Positions 1 to 11,875 of a stretch of DNA of 64,000 nucleotides are shown piece by piece. Each line of letters begins with the position of its first letter. Position 1 is the stretch's first letter. The DNA is from Paralithodes platypus (Eukaryota > Arthropoda > Malacostraca > Decapoda > Lithodidae). Location: the NCBI GenBank assembly GCA_032716605.1, contig CM064519.1, positions 18,888,051 through 18,952,050 of the forward strand, written 5' to 3'. The position numbers and the translations under genes are program-made. Below the pieces are notes generated by a model. It was given only the letters and a program-made list of their open reading frames with translations, did no database searches and was not told where the DNA came from.

Positions 1-245
1 CAAGGAAATGCGTAACCAAAAAATAATGGTAAGAAAAACAATAGAATGGAAAATAATGGGTAAGAAAACAATAGAATGGAAAATAATGGGTAAGAAAAAC
101 AATAGAATGGAAAATAATGGGTAAGAAAACAATAGAATGGAAAATAATGGGTAAGAAAAACAATAGACTGGAAAATAATGGGTAAGAAAAACAATAGAAT
201 GGAAAATAATGGGTAAGAAAAACAATAGAATGGAAAATAAGAGAA
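1..245. repeat. Minisatellite, ~30-bp unit
   Basis: About eight head-to-tail copies of a 30-31 bp unit built around GGAAAATAATGGGTAAGAAA and ACAATAGAAT. The copies differ mainly in the length of one A run and by single substitutions (for example AATAGACTGG at about 165). There is no coding capacity. Confidence 0.93.
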
Positions 246-607
246 CGAAATACATGATATTAAGCTAAATGGAAATAAGTGACACAGGCAAGGTGTGGGG
301 GGGGGGGTAGAAGTAAAGATATGAAAGAGACGAATTCGAAGGAAATAAATCAGATTAATAATGAAAGAAAGAGAAGTGGTGAGAGAACATATGAGAACTC
401 ATGATTACATGTTTCTTAAATTTGTTCTGGCTATCCTTAGACGATTGTATTCATCTTAGAAAGGACCTCTAGGAATAAAAAGGCACGAACTTTCTCAATT
501 AACCCTTCGGCTACCACTTATCTTCCACAAACTATTAAAAATCGTCTATTGATATACCGAAGGAAAGGAATAAGGTGATCTAGAATACTGAAGAAGTTAA
601 AGATAAA

Positions 608-646
<39 letters not shown>

Positions 647-795
647 AGGGGGGGGGGGGGTAAGTTATTGTCCTAAGAATAACGTATTTTATTTCTAGTA
701 ATGTATTATCTCTTACCGGGAGTTTAGATCACCTAACAACAACAAAAACAAAATCTTTTCCCAAAATAATTTTTGCGTAGGGTAGGATATATTAG
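246..795. other. Gene-free A/T-rich stretch
   Basis: No supportable gene. It holds a G run near 296, a (GT)n tract at about 612-644 followed by a G run, and at about 420-560 a degraded copy of a dispersed repeat with the signature GACGATT followed by CTTAGAAAGGACCT and then TCAATTAACCC. The same signature recurs near 9720, 20530, 25060, 30830, 31080, 33540 and 58930. Confidence 0.6.
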
Positions 796-1140
796 TTAAG
801 GGGAGATTTCCACTTGCAGGATTTTTATCTTGACCCGTCCTCTCTCCCTCATGTTTAGCCCCATTACTTTTGAAATTTTAAGACGTTCGCCCCATTAGTT
901 TGGCGATTTCAAGAACTTTCGACCCATTTCTGTCAATTTTAAGACCTTTCGTGCTATTTAGGTATCGATGTTTTCGTGGCGAGCGATAGCGAGCCTGTAA
1001 TTTAAGAGGAATCAGCCTTCGGCTGGGACATTTTTCTACCGGAAAATGTACAAATTTACTTGAAAGGGGCTCAAGGGGGTGTACATTTGTTTAGCTTGAT
1101 TGAGGTCTAGAGAACGACAAAAAAAAAAAAAAATCTCCCT
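796..1140. mobile_element. Foldback MITE (GCGATAGCGAGCC family), copy 1
   Basis: It starts at TTAAGGGGAGAT. It carries the family core GGCGAGCGATAGCGAGCC, a short hairpin CAGCCTTCGGCTG, the motif TTTTTCTACCGGAAAA and the phrase CCATTAGTTTGGCGATTT. The right end decays into an A run and cannot be placed exactly. It is non-coding and non-autonomous, and the transposase source is unknown. Confidence 0.7.
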
Positions 1141-1331
1141 TTAGGTTTTCTAGGGAATTGTGTATACCGTATAATTGTTTAGCGTGATAAGGGAGCCAGC
1201 TGACTTACACACCTCTATATTTCACACCTCTCTATATTTCAACCTTTCACCAAGCTTCATCTATAGGATCGTGCATCAAGGCTTTCTTTAACCTTTATGT
1301 GACCGAGGACGATGAGAAGGCACCTTTTTAT

Positions 1332-1692
1332 TTAAGGGGAGATGGGTCGTTTTTCTGGCCCCCCTTATTCCTCGTGTTTAGCCCAATTAGTTTCGAAATT
1401 ATAAGACGTTCGGTCCATTAGTCTGGCGATTTTAACACCTTTCGACCCTTTTCTTTGTCAACTTTTTGTGTGAGTTAGGTGTCGATTTTTTCCTTTCGAG
1501 CGGTAGCGTGCCTGTTATTTAGGAGGAACCAGGCTTCGGCCTGGAAATTTTTCTACCGAAAAATTTACAAATATATCTTAAAGGGGGACCTTGGGGTTGT
1601 TTTTTTAAGTTTGACGCAAGTCTAGAGAGCAAACTAAAAAATACATGAATATCTGAATTAATTGACCAAAAATCCAGCCACTATCCCCTTAA
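1332..1692. mobile_element. Foldback MITE (GCGATAGCGAGCC family), copy 2, TTAA-flanked
   Basis: It runs from TTAAGGGGAGATGGG to CTATCCCCTTAA, so the termini are inverted and include TTAA. Internal marks are the same as in copy 1: CCCAATTAGTTTCGAAATT, GAGCGGTAGCGTGCC and the hairpin CCAGGCTTCGGCCTGG. The TTAA ends suggest a piggyBac-type target preference. This is inference from the ends, because no transposase is present. Confidence 0.78.
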
Positions 1693-2330
1693 CAAATAGT
1701 TGGTAGACATGTTAACCTACCAAAATCTAATAAACTCCCGAAAATAACCGAAAGGAACAAAATAATCTCAAGAAACTCCCACAGAATAAATCCCCCTCTT
1801 CACACAATATATACTGTACATTATGTTGGCCGTGTACTTGATCTTTGTTCCGTAATGTATGTATGGACAGTTGACAAAGTGCCATAACCCGGACCCCCCT
1901 CGTGCCGTGATGGCGTCAAGTAATGGCCAATATTGTAGCTCCGGGAGAAGTGATTTATTCCCCTATAGTGGCGGTGTTATAGGTGGTGGGGGAGGTGTGA
2001 GAATCTGGGTAAGGGGGTGTGTGGGGGCTGACTCCATGGCTGGCTAGGTTAAGGCTCACCGTCAACATCTGGCAGACATCAACAATGTATGGAACGAGCC
2101 AAACTCAATTACAAATGTGGAAAGGTTGCATCCAAAAGTCTGAGCACCTATCTGAAAATTCAATGTTGTTATTGCATTTATATTATTATATTTTACGATT
2201 ATCACATCTTAATTAACAAATTACAAAGTATTACAAAGTAAAACAAGCAGCAACAGATCTACTGATCCACACTAGTCCGTTTAGTGAAGGTTAAGGAATG
2301 GGTACCTGTGGTAATGATAAATTATTAGTG
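1693..2330. other. No recognisable feature
   Basis: About 640 bp with two short ORFs (1859-2047 and 2019-2216) that resemble nothing I know and have no flanking splice signals I trust. I see no gene here. Confidence 0.5.
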
Positions 2331-2332
2331 TA

Positions 2333-2830
2333 TTACTCTCTTACGAACACTGTCTGTTGGGAATTTGAAGCGTGATATTTATGTGACCCTTGAAAGTTAG
2401 GACTGTGCAACAGTCTACGGCAGCCTTTGCAGTTTGTTCCACAAGTTAACCCCTCTTTAGAAAAAAAGTGTAAATGTGAGTGTGTGTACAAAGAGTGTGC
2501 TTCGTGTGAAAGAAAGGGCTCTCTGAATATTTTAAATTCATTACCTCCAGTGTAATTTAAATTATCTATCGTAAAGTACTTACTACCATCTACAGTATGT
2601 TGTCCTGTCATTTGATATTTATTTACTCCTGAATCAGGTAACCTCTAATTCTGCGCTTCGTTAAGATATATATATTTGATTCCTTTAATCGCTCCTCATA
2701 TGGTTTATTCCTTAGTATGGGAATCATCTTGGTTACTCGACGTTGTACTCTCTCAAGTTTTGTAATATACTGTATAATATGGAGACCAAAACTGAACACA
2801 AAATTGTAAATGAGGACGGACAAAAGAATT
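2333..2830 (-). pseudogene. Decayed LINE reverse-transcriptase C-terminus
   Basis: The upstream part (2823-2623) reads YITKLERVQRRVTKMIPILR then PYEERLKE. This matches the LERVQR-TKMI-LR-PYEERL block of jockey/CR1-like RTs and aligns with the better preserved copy near 61.65 kb (KKLERVQRVATKMIASLRDL). The downstream part (2611-2333) keeps FFSK and, in another frame, VNLWNKLQRLP, the usual LINE C-terminal FFS-x-RVVxxWNxLP block. At least one frameshift and an in-frame stop break it. No 5' part is present. Confidence 0.75.
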
Positions 2831-3348
2831 GTATAAAGTGAGAATAATGTTTCGGATTAAATATAAAAAGATCTTCCGATGAAACAATTATTATTTTGTT
2901 TTTAATTACTTCAGAATATTGTTGCTTGACAATCTTCGCTCTGTTGAATCAAGGGAATGCTGCAATTGGGGAGTGCTGAAGTTGTGATATATTATTTATT
3001 CTTTGACTCTGTATATTTTTGTCCCTATAGGATATCTCGGAACATAGCAATTACTTAGGCGAATTATGGGATTTGCACTTTATTCTTAACCCTTTCTACG
3101 TATCAAGAATATTCCCTTACAATACACCCCTACAAGACAAAGGTTTACACTTGAGTAGGAATCAGTGCGGGTTGGCTACAGAGAGAGAACTATCAAGGTG
3201 AGGCCTCTATTTCACCTGTGCCTTTAACAATAGAGCTGTGTAGGATTAAATGTCACCTCTGTGTCTCTACTTTATTGCCCTAAACACGCACACACAACGG
3301 CACGCACATATAACCGCACAAACACACAACCGTACGCACACACAATGG

Positions 3349-3397
<49 letters not shown>

Positions 3398-3845
3398 TAT
3401 TATATTCCCCAGAACGGGATTCGGCGGAGATTATGTGATTATTGGCGTATGTTCGTCTGTCTGTCTGATTTGGTTTGTCTGTTTTAAGGATATTTGTTTG
3501 CCTCCTTGAGAACATACTACCTCAATAGATCATGCATTGATTTTGAGGACATTTTGAGGAAGTTTTTAAGGAAGTCATTATATACCGATATAGAAATAAT
3601 GAATTTGTAATCAACTATAACGATAAAATAAGAACACGGATTAGATTCAGAGAACTGCGTAAGTATTGCTGATATGGCGATGAATTACAAAACAAATAAA
3701 TTGCAAATATTATACATGAAAAAGCTTGTCAGGTAAGAGTAATTTAGAGTGATTATAGGATATACTGTATGATTAAGATTGTAAGAGAGATAACAAAATA
3801 TAGATGATAATAATGATTGTGTGAGATAGAGTATGATAAGGGGAG
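2831..3845. other. Gene-free stretch with a (CA)n tract
   Basis: No gene seen. A degenerate CA-rich region starts near 3288 and ends in a pure (CA)n run at about 3351-3394. The ORFs over it are repeat translations (HTHT and VCVC). The remainder is A/T-rich and unassigned. Confidence 0.6.
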
Positions 3846-3847
3846 TA

Positions 3848-4335
3848 TATTAAGGGGAGGTGTGGTAGAGTGGTCGTGCCACTGGACTGATAATCCAATG
3901 GATCTGGGTTCGAATCCCGATGTATCAATGGGAAGATATTATTGGGATGGAATTTGTGCTGTACCTAGTATCAGTGCATTACCACAAAGCCCACCGAAAC
4001 GTAAAACAATACCCTCATTGTTCCCTGATTAAATAGCACTGTATGAATATTCCCATATTCAAAATATACTACAGGGGGACAATGCCTAGTGAGTTCATTG
4101 CTCAGTAGGTGGCATTCTGAGAGTGAGGGTCCGAGTCTAGGGGATGAGACAGTGAAGCACAAGGGCGAAGCAGCTCCAGAGATGGGGCTGCTTCAAGCTG
4201 TGAGTGGGCAACCAAGCTCTGTATGCTTCACATCTCTCACTCCCAAGACTGGAACAAGACCTCACGGATTTCACCGTGTTGAACGGATGAACGTATAGGC
4301 TCTCAGCCTATGCCCGAGATGGAGTAAGTTTATAT
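3848..4335 (+). mobile_element. tRNA-headed SINE-like repeat
   Basis: The head (about 3860-3925) looks like a tRNA: an A-box-like GTGGTAGAGTGGTCG, an anticodon-loop-like CTGATAA and a B box GGGTTCGAATCCC. The body continues for about 400 bp without coding sense and includes a second tRNA-like segment with GGTCCGAGTCTAG near 4130. It is not called as a tRNA gene because the acceptor stem does not pair. The 3' end near 4335 is uncertain. Confidence 0.6.
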
Positions 4336-4439
4336 ATATACTGTATATATATACTGTATATATACACAAAAGTAAATAAATTAACAATATTAAAATAATA
4401 ATAATGGTTTAGGATAAGTGAAGGAATAATATCTTTATC

Positions 4440-4770
4440 GTCATGGAACACATGAGTGAGTGATGCTTAATATAAGAGTGAATAGTGTGTGATTAATGTG
4501 AGGTAAGCGTGAGGGTAAGAGTGATAGTGTGAGATTAATGTGAAAGTGTGAGATCAGCGTGAGGGTAAGAGTGAAGTGTGAGATAAACGTGAGGGTAAAA
4601 ATGCTAGTGTGAGATTAATTTGACAGTGTGAGATAAGCGTGAATGACAATGACAGTGGTAAATAAGAGTTCCAGATAAGCGTCAGCGTAAGAGTGACAGA
4701 CTTAGGGTGTAGTGTGAAGGATGGGTAAGGGTGACAGTGTAAGATAAGAGTGACTGGTTTAGGGTGTAGT
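4440..4770. repeat. Degenerate minisatellite, GTGAGAT/GCGTGAGGGTAAGAGTGA units
   Basis: Irregular tandem units combining GTGTGAGATTAATGTGA and GTGAGGGTAAGAGTGA, with variable spacing and many substitutions. It is non-coding. Confidence 0.75.
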
Positions 4771-4867
4771 GTGAAGAATGGCCCCTCTCACACTTACACA
4801 AACTTGGCCCCTTCTACTACTTCACCCTCACCCTCACACTTACCTCGCTTGTTTATTTGACTTCTCT

Positions 4868-4920
4868 ACCTCCTCTCTCTCTCTCTCTCTCTCTGTATAT
4901 ATATATATACTGTATATACC

Positions 4921-4999
<79 letters not shown>

Positions 5000-5020
5000 A
5001 GAGAGATAGATAGATAGATA
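4868..5020. repeat. Compound microsatellite (CT)n-(TA)n-(GA)n-(GATA)n
   Basis: (CT)n at about 4873-4893, (TA)n at about 4925-4976, then (GA)n and short (GATA)n. The layout is nearly self-complementary and could form a cruciform. ORFs here are repeat translations. Confidence 0.95.
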
Positions 5021-6380
5021 GGTATCCTATTTCCTTTGAATTCGTGTGCCTTTCTTAGATACTTTTGAAAAAATCCTCCATGAAGCTCACCCATTTTAAA
5101 CACTATTTCATGCACTTTCAGGCACAAATTCCAGCCCATTATGAGCCCTCGAATAGCCAATATGAAGTTCAGAAAGGAAAATATTAGACAAAGAATAATA
5201 GGCAAGTTTATTTCAATCTGGGTTGCCTTCGAAAACTTAGTCCAGTAGATGTGCCTAAGAGAGTAAGGCCTACACTCAACTGCTTAAATAGTAGTTTCTT
5301 TTTCTTTTAGTAGCAGACGTCACTGTACCTGGAAACCTGTAAGGTAATGCATATCGGTTAAGCAATTCCAGTCACACTCATCAGCCTTGGTCGGCAACCC
5401 ATCTAGGGGATAAAGCTTTATAAAATTTCGAGTGGATGGGAAACATCAGCCTTGGTCGGCAACCTGTCGAGGGGACTAAACTTTATACAAATCCTTACTG
5501 CTCACCTAAAGGTGAACCAGGTTAGAGTATGAACTATCCACCCGTCACTGCTGAAAAAACAGTGTTAAAAAAATACATAGAAGGCCTCATCAGACGGACC
5601 CTAAGTTGAGTGGTCAATCCTGCAAGTTCTTGAATAATCTGGCACGGGTTGTCCTCACGGGGGACAGGTCTGCTTGGGGGCGTTTTGTATATGGTCAACC
5701 TCATAATGGGGGATAAGGCATCCGGCAATATATAAATGGATAAATAGACGAATCGTGAAACACATGAATTACAACAGGATTATAATTATATTTGTTTATT
5801 ATTAATAACTCAGATATGAGTAAAGAGAGGTCATTCTCAAATTGTATAATGCTCTAATACAGCCACTTCTGGATTTTTATTTTGTTTAATTAATTTATTT
5901 ATTATTATTATATTTGTTTTTTGTTTTGCAGTTATGGTTTCCAACACTCAGGAGAGTTCTGGAGCGATTAGGAAATATTCATGTTAGAATTACGAAATAT
6001 ATTGAATACAATAGTAAACTAACTACGAAAATTGGCTGAGAGCTGTAGATATACAGTATATTTTATTGGAAACAAGTAAACTTTGAAGCCAGGTAACCGA
6101 AACACTTATAATGTTTAATAAGTTTGTGTACAGTACATCGCACCGGTAACCAGAAGCATTAATTTGAATACAGCACGCAAACTTAGCTTTAAGTTTCAAT
6201 TGAAGAGATTGAAAATCTTCCTTCAGAATATGTAAATAGTCGTTTGGTAGACGTGTTTTAGAACAGAGAAGATATTTTTGTGCACACATTCCTATACGTT
6301 TACTGCACTAAGCTTGGTTTGTAATCACGTACTTTCTTGGAATGGACCTCTTTATCTTCGAGATACTATTCTCTGTAACT
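5021..6380. other. Gene-free stretch
   Basis: No gene recognised. A short direct repeat, CATCAGCCTTGGTCGGCAAC, occurs near 5378 and again near 5446, about 68 bp apart, each followed by a GGGG-CTTTATA phrase. Short ORFs at 5534-5728 and 6023-6289 (minus) have no recognisable domain. Confidence 0.5.
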
Positions 6381-6382
6381 TT

Positions 6383-6384
<2 letters not shown>

Positions 6385-6449
<65 letters not shown>

Positions 6450-6669
6450 ATCCATTTATGTGTGCTGCATCAATGTGTATATGTTACCGTACCTTACTGT
6501 CTTTTAATTTTCACCTGCTGGTCTTTTAAACTCTTTTCCCACTTTGCCACATTCCTCTTCGACTCCCTCACCATTACTTCCCTCCCTTTCTGCACATATA
6601 GTTTCACCGATAGTTTTTGTAGGTATTTCATCATTGTTGTGTCTTTTTAATATACAGTAATATATATAT

Positions 6670-6752
<83 letters not shown>

Positions 6753-6773
6753 ATATATATATATATATATATA

Positions 6774-6842
<69 letters not shown>

Positions 6843-6866
6843 CATATATACTGTATATATATATAT

Positions 6867-6924
<58 letters not shown>

Positions 6925-6938
6925 TATATATACCGTAT

Positions 6939-7025
<87 letters not shown>

Positions 7026-7033
7026 ATATATAA
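6385..7033. repeat. (GT)n and ~380-bp (AT)n microsatellites
   Basis: A (GT)n run lies at about 6385-6445. An almost pure (AT)n array at about 6658-7032 is interrupted by single variants such as ACTGTATA and by phase breaks. Long AT runs extrude readily and are hard to assemble, so length here is unreliable. Confidence 0.95.
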
Positions 7034-7252
7034 GAGACAGAGAGAGAGAGAGTGAGAGTGAACACCCACCCACCCGCCCACCCTTCCCGATACATGTGGG
7101 CGGTCTCAGGGGGAGCTTCATTTCACACACTATTAATCCAATTGACCAATATTGACTCAGGGGGTTGTGAAGCCTCCACCCATTGCCACACACTGGGCGG
7201 GATATTTAGTAGAATAGCCCGGAACATATTGAGGATCGTGTTAGGGGCTAGG

Positions 7253-7634
7253 TTAAGGGGGCCCACCTCGCTTTTCTTTTCTTTCTCTCCCTCTCTCTTT
7301 GGCTTGTATCCATTCGGCCCCATTCAGCCTACTGTTTTAAGACGTTTACCCCCATCCAGGTGTCAATATTTTCCTGGCGAGCAGTAGCGAGCCAGCATAT
7401 ATATATTTTTGTTTTACAGCAAGCTAAATTTGTACATTTTTCGATAGAAAAATGTCTCCGGCAAAGCCAGATTTCTCCATACAATGCTGGCTCGTTATCG
7501 CTCGCCAGGAAGAAATCGACACCTGGATGGGGATAAACGTCTTAAAACAGTTGGCTGAATGGGGCCAAATGGATACAAGTCAGAGAAAGAGAGAAAAGGA
7601 GAGAAAGATAAAAAAAACAGGTGACCCCCCTTAA
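7253..7634. mobile_element. Foldback MITE, GGGGGGTGAC subfamily, TTAA-flanked
   Basis: TTAA plus a G-rich end on the left and CCCCCCTTAA on the right. The arms pair over most of their length: the left arm carries GGCTTGTATCCATTCGGCCC and GACGTTTACCCCCATCCAGG, and the right arm carries their complements. The centre has TTTTTCGATAGAAAAATG and the core GGCGAGCAGTAGCGAGCC. Sister copies lie at 8965, 58473 and 63479. Confidence 0.85.
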
Positions 7635-8250
7635 GGATCGTACCGGGGCTATATTGAAGGGAGCACACCTGGATATATTTAGGGGGGGGGGGTTACATCT
7701 ATACTGTATATACCTTGTGGATATGCTTTTACTTTATTTACGGGAGAATATCTGGGCTATATTTAGTGGAGAACATCAGGGCTATATTTATCAACACTAT
7801 GGCTAATTTAGGGGAGCACACTCTTGCTATATTTACGTGAACACACCTGGGTAATATTTAAGGGAGCTCGTCTGTGATAGATTTAGGAGAGTATACCAGG
7901 GCTGTATACAGAGGAGCATACCTGTATATATTTAGGGAAGCATACTGGGATATATTTAGGGTCATATCTGTGCTATATTTAAGGAAAAATTCTTGGGCTA
8001 TGTGCCCAGGAATATTTTGAAGCAGCAATCCTCTTATATTTAGAGACATACTTGGGCTATAGGGGAACAATCTTTGGCTATTTATAGGGGAGCACGCAGT
8101 GCTACATTTCAGGGGGTTATGCCTGTTATATAGTTATGGCCATACCTGAGCTATGTTTGCAATCACACCTGGGCTACATAAAGAATTAAAGTTGTATTTA
8201 GGATAACACTTTGAGTCTGTAGGGTCATCTGTGGCCATTATTTAGGGTTG
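7635..8250. repeat. Degenerate minisatellite, ~30-bp unit (GCTATATTTAGGGGAGCACA)
   Basis: About twenty diverged copies of a 28-32 bp unit combining GGGCTATATTTAGGGGA and GCACACCTG. Units are too diverged to share a reading frame. It abuts the MITE at 7253-7634. Confidence 0.85.
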
Positions 8251-8744
8251 AATCTGGTCAAAAGAAGAGGTGACTTATTGACGAGGCAGCTGGGTAGATT
8301 GAAGACGGGATGTGAGGAGATGGTTACCTACCGCCCCCCGAACATATCTGCCATACCCCGGGCCGTAGAGAAAGGCGCCTGTCCTGAGTGATGGGATGAA
8401 ACATTAATTTAATTCAGGTGTAAAAGTAAATGTGATGGTGGTGGTCGATGGGAGGGTGATGTTGATGATGGCGTTCCCAGGAGCAGGTCGTATATATGTA
8501 TACCTCCCAGATCCCATGCCCTCACTTCTACCCTTTACTGACTTTGTTGATTTTTGTTTTATCTTTTATCCTTACGGTATCAATGTTCCTGGTATTCTCA
8601 TGATTCTCGTTTACTTATTCATTGAACTACGAGAGATCTGTTCTGACCTTAATAAAATCATCTGGTGTTAGCTAGACTGCAAGGATAATAATGATAGTTG
8701 TAATGGAGGAGTTGCCCTTGGGATCTTAAACTCCCTGGCTATTA
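8251..8744. other. No recognisable feature
   Basis: Non-repetitive sequence. The ORF at 8432-8671 (79 codons) has no recognisable domain. I see no gene here. Confidence 0.45.
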
Positions 8745-8968
8745 GGCGTCTTTCCTAGGCTTTCCTAAGACCTTTCGTGCCATTTAGATGTCGATTTTTT
8801 TCCTAGCGAGCGATAGCGAGCCTGTAATTTTAAGAGAAACCGGCATTATCTTGAAGGGAGGTCTGAGGAGTGTTTTTTTGTTAAGCTTGATGAAGATCTA
8901 GCGAGGAAATTAAAGAACAAATTAATATATAAATACATAGACCCCCAAAATAACCACTGTCCCCTTAA
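8745..8968. mobile_element. Foldback MITE, 5'-truncated copy
   Basis: It keeps GACCTTTCGTGCCATTTAG, the core AGCGAGCGATAGCGAGCC and a right end CTGTCCCCTTAA. The left arm is lost. Its terminal TTAA (8965-8968) is shared with the next element. Confidence 0.75.
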
Positions 8969-9344
8969 GGGAGTTGACCTGCTTTTTGTTCTCTCCTTTT
9001 CTCGCTTTCTCTGGCTTGTATCCAATCGGCCCCATTCAGCCTATTGTTTTAATACGTTTATTCCCATCCAGGTGTATTTTTTTACTGGTGAGCGGTAGCG
9101 AGCCAGCATATTTTTAAAATGTTTTTGATAGCAGGCTAAACAAAATCATTTTTCGGTAGAAAAATGTCTCCGGCGAAGCCGGATTTCTTCATATAATGCT
9201 GGCTCGCTATCGCTCGCCAGGAAGAAATCGACACCTAGATGGGGATAAACGTCTTAAAATAGTTGGCTGAATGGGGCCGAATGGATACAAGCCAGAGAAA
9301 GAGAGAAAAGGAGAAAAAAAAAAAAAGCCTATCACCCCCCTTAA
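8965..9344. mobile_element. Foldback MITE, GGGGGGTGAC subfamily, TTAA-flanked
   Basis: It runs from TTAAGGGAGTTGACCTGC to ATCACCCCCCTTAA. The arms carry GGCTTGTATCCAATCGGCC and its complement. The hairpin TCCGGCGAAGCCGGA sits off centre with TTTTTCGGTAGAAAAATG. It directly abuts the preceding truncated copy, with one TTAA between them. Confidence 0.87.
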
Positions 9345-9476
9345 CAAGACCTGGTTACCCTTCGTTTCTCTCCTAACAGTGCTTATTTATCTTGGCAATA
9401 TAATTTTGGTTTATGGGTTTACATTATCTAGCCTTTCTCATTCTTGGCGTACTTGTGACAGACATTAGTTTTAAGC

Positions 9477-9690
9477 CGGTGTCACACGAACGCTTTTCCC
9501 GTCAATTTTCGATGAGCAAGTTATTTCTAGTAGTATCTTGAGGCTCTTTCACAATGGAATCGGAAACTAGACTGAATGTAGATTATGCTAGGGGGTTGAT
9601 TTATGATACCACTTGAACTTTGAAGATGCCAGAAAACAATTGCCCGTAAAATTGACGGGAAACGAGCCTTTACTCCCACATCCTCTTTGG
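9477..9690. mobile_element. Short palindromic element, probable MITE
   Basis: TTTCCCGTCAATTTT on the left is mirrored by AAAATTGACGGGAAA on the right, about 140 bp apart. The outer flanks (GGTGTCACACGAACG against CTCCCACATCC) match poorly, so the ends are not fixed and the superfamily is unknown. Confidence 0.5.
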
Positions 9691-9980
9691 GCCTTCAAGA
9701 AGATTAGACCATTTTGTTTATCATTCTGGCGTTCATTGGACGATTTCATTCAAATTTGGAAAGAGCTGTGGGAGATTAATTGAGCTAGTCTGTAGCCTTT
9801 TTATGGGTAGACGTCCTTCCGAAGTTTAATAATATCGTGTAATGCTTGCCAGAATATAATGAAAAGGATGTGACTGGTACTGAATGGGTTATGCAGTATA
9901 TCCTAATCCTTTATAACAGATTATTAAGACAACACTTCAACAAACAGGTAAATTATAGTAATATGAGTGGAGTGATACAG

Positions 9981-10252
<272 letters not shown>

Positions 10253-10256
<4 letters not shown>

Positions 10257-10544
10257 AATGATACCCAGTAATCACTTAATTAAAAAATAATGGAAAAAAA
10301 TATAATGAGGTAAGTTCGAATAATCACTTTAAACACTGAAAGGCAGATATACGTTTAGATATACCACAAGAGCTGCGGCGTTAAGAAATACCACAAGAGC
10401 TGCGGCGTTAAGAAATCCATCGTAAATGAAATATGAATCCATAAATAAGAATGCATGAACCAGCCCAAAAGCGAAGAAAAGTAATTAATGGATTAGATCG
10501 AACACTAAAGGGAAAGAGACAGGGAGAGGCATATGGAAGATGGG
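10253..10544. other. No gene; short direct repeat
   Basis: It contains a direct repeat, ATACCACAAGAGCTGCGGCG followed by TTAAGAAAT, present twice in tandem near 10360-10410. Nothing else is recognised. Confidence 0.5.
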
Positions 10545-11875
10545 AGAGGGAGATGGGGAAAACAGGTTGGGGGAAAGAGGGGTACGGGGATCAGGGAAAA
10601 CAAGTGTGGGGGGAGAGGAGTAGAGGAATCAGGGAAAACAAGTGTGGGGGGAGAGGAGTAGGGGAATCAGGGAAAACAAGTGTGGGGAGAGAGGAGTAGA
10701 GGAATCAGGGAAAACAAGTGAGGCGAAAGAGGAGGAGAGGAGTCAGGGAAAACAAGTGTGGGGGGAGAGGAGTAGGGGAATCAGGGAAAACAAGTGTGGT
10801 GGGAGGGCAGTATGGGAATCAGGGAGAACAAGTGTGGGGGGAGAGGAGTAGGGGAATCAGGGAAAACAAGTGTGGGGGGAGAGGAGTAGAGGAATCAGGG
10901 AAAACAGGTGAGGCGAAAGAGGAGTAGGAGAATCAGGGAAAACAAGTGTGGGGGGAGAGGAGTAGGGGAATCAGGGAAAACAAGTGTGGGGGGAGAGGAG
11001 TATGGGAATCAGGGAAAACAAGTGTGGGGGGAGAGGAGTAGGGAATCAGGGAAAACTAGTGTGGGGGGAGAGGAGTAGGGGTATCAGGGAAAACAGGTGA
11101 GGCGAAAGAGGGGTAGGAGAATCAGGGAAAACAGGTGTGGGGGGAGAGGAGTAGAGGAATCAGGGAAAACAAGTGTGGGGGGAGAGGAGTATGGGAATCA
11201 GGGAAAACAAGTGTGGGGGAGAGGAGTATGGGAATCAGGGAAAACAAGTGTGGGGGGAGAGGAGTAGGGGAATCAGGGAAAACAGGTGGGGGGGGAGATG
11301 ATTAGGGGAATCAGGGAACACAGGTGGGGGGGGGAGGAGTAGGGGAATCAGGAAAAACAGGTGGGGCGGGATAGGAGTAGGGGAATCAGGGAAAACAGGG
11401 GGGGGGAGAGGAGTAGGGGAATCAGGGAAAACATGTGGGGGGAGAGGAGTAGGGGAATCAGGGAAACAGATGGGGGGGAGAGGAGTAGGGGAATCAGGGA
11501 ACACAGGTGGGGAGGAGAGGAGTAGGGGAATCAGGGAAAACAGGTTGGGGGATAGGAGTAGGGGAATCAGGGAAAAACAGGGGGGGGGGGGGAGAGAGTA
11601 GAGAGGGGAATCAGGGAAAACATGTGGGGGAAGAGGAGTAGGGGAATCAGGAAAACAGGGGGGGGAGGAGTAGGGGAATCAGGGAAAACAGGGGGGGGAG
11701 AGGAGTAGGGGCATCAGGGAAAACAAGGGGGGGGAGGAGTAGGGGAATCAGGGAAAAGGGGGGGGGGAGAGGAGTAGGGGCACCAGGGAAAACAAGGGGG
11801 GGGGGGGAGTAGGGGAATCAGGAAAAACAGGGGGGGGGAGAGAGGAGTAGGGGAATCATGGAAAACAGGGGGGGT
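10545..11875 (+). repeat. G-rich minisatellite, ~38-bp unit
   Basis: Roughly 35 copies of a unit made of GTGTGGGGGGAGAGGAGTAG and GGGAATCAGGGAAAACAA. The unit is 36-39 bp because the G run varies, and the 3' half has longer G runs (up to 12) than the 5' half. The plus strand is nearly all purine. Each unit has four G runs of three or more, so G-quadruplex potential is dense. The ORFs over it are repeat translations. Confidence 0.95.

Noticed and set aside
1859..2216. Two overlapping short plus ORFs
   Set aside because: No domain, no conservation cue, GC-skewed by G runs.
3855..3925. Possible tRNA gene (also 18845, 19847, 53823)
   Set aside because: Good A and B boxes, but no paired acceptor stem and long shared non-tRNA bodies; they are SINE heads.
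6504..7095. ORFs of YIYI repeats
   Set aside because: Translation of (AT)n; no coding meaning.
10451..11504. ORFs over the G-rich minisatellite
   Set aside because: Frames follow the 38-bp unit only where it is regular and break with G-run changes.
10545..11875. CRISPR-like array
   Set aside because: Regular repeat without unique spacers, in a eukaryotic genome; a plain minisatellite.
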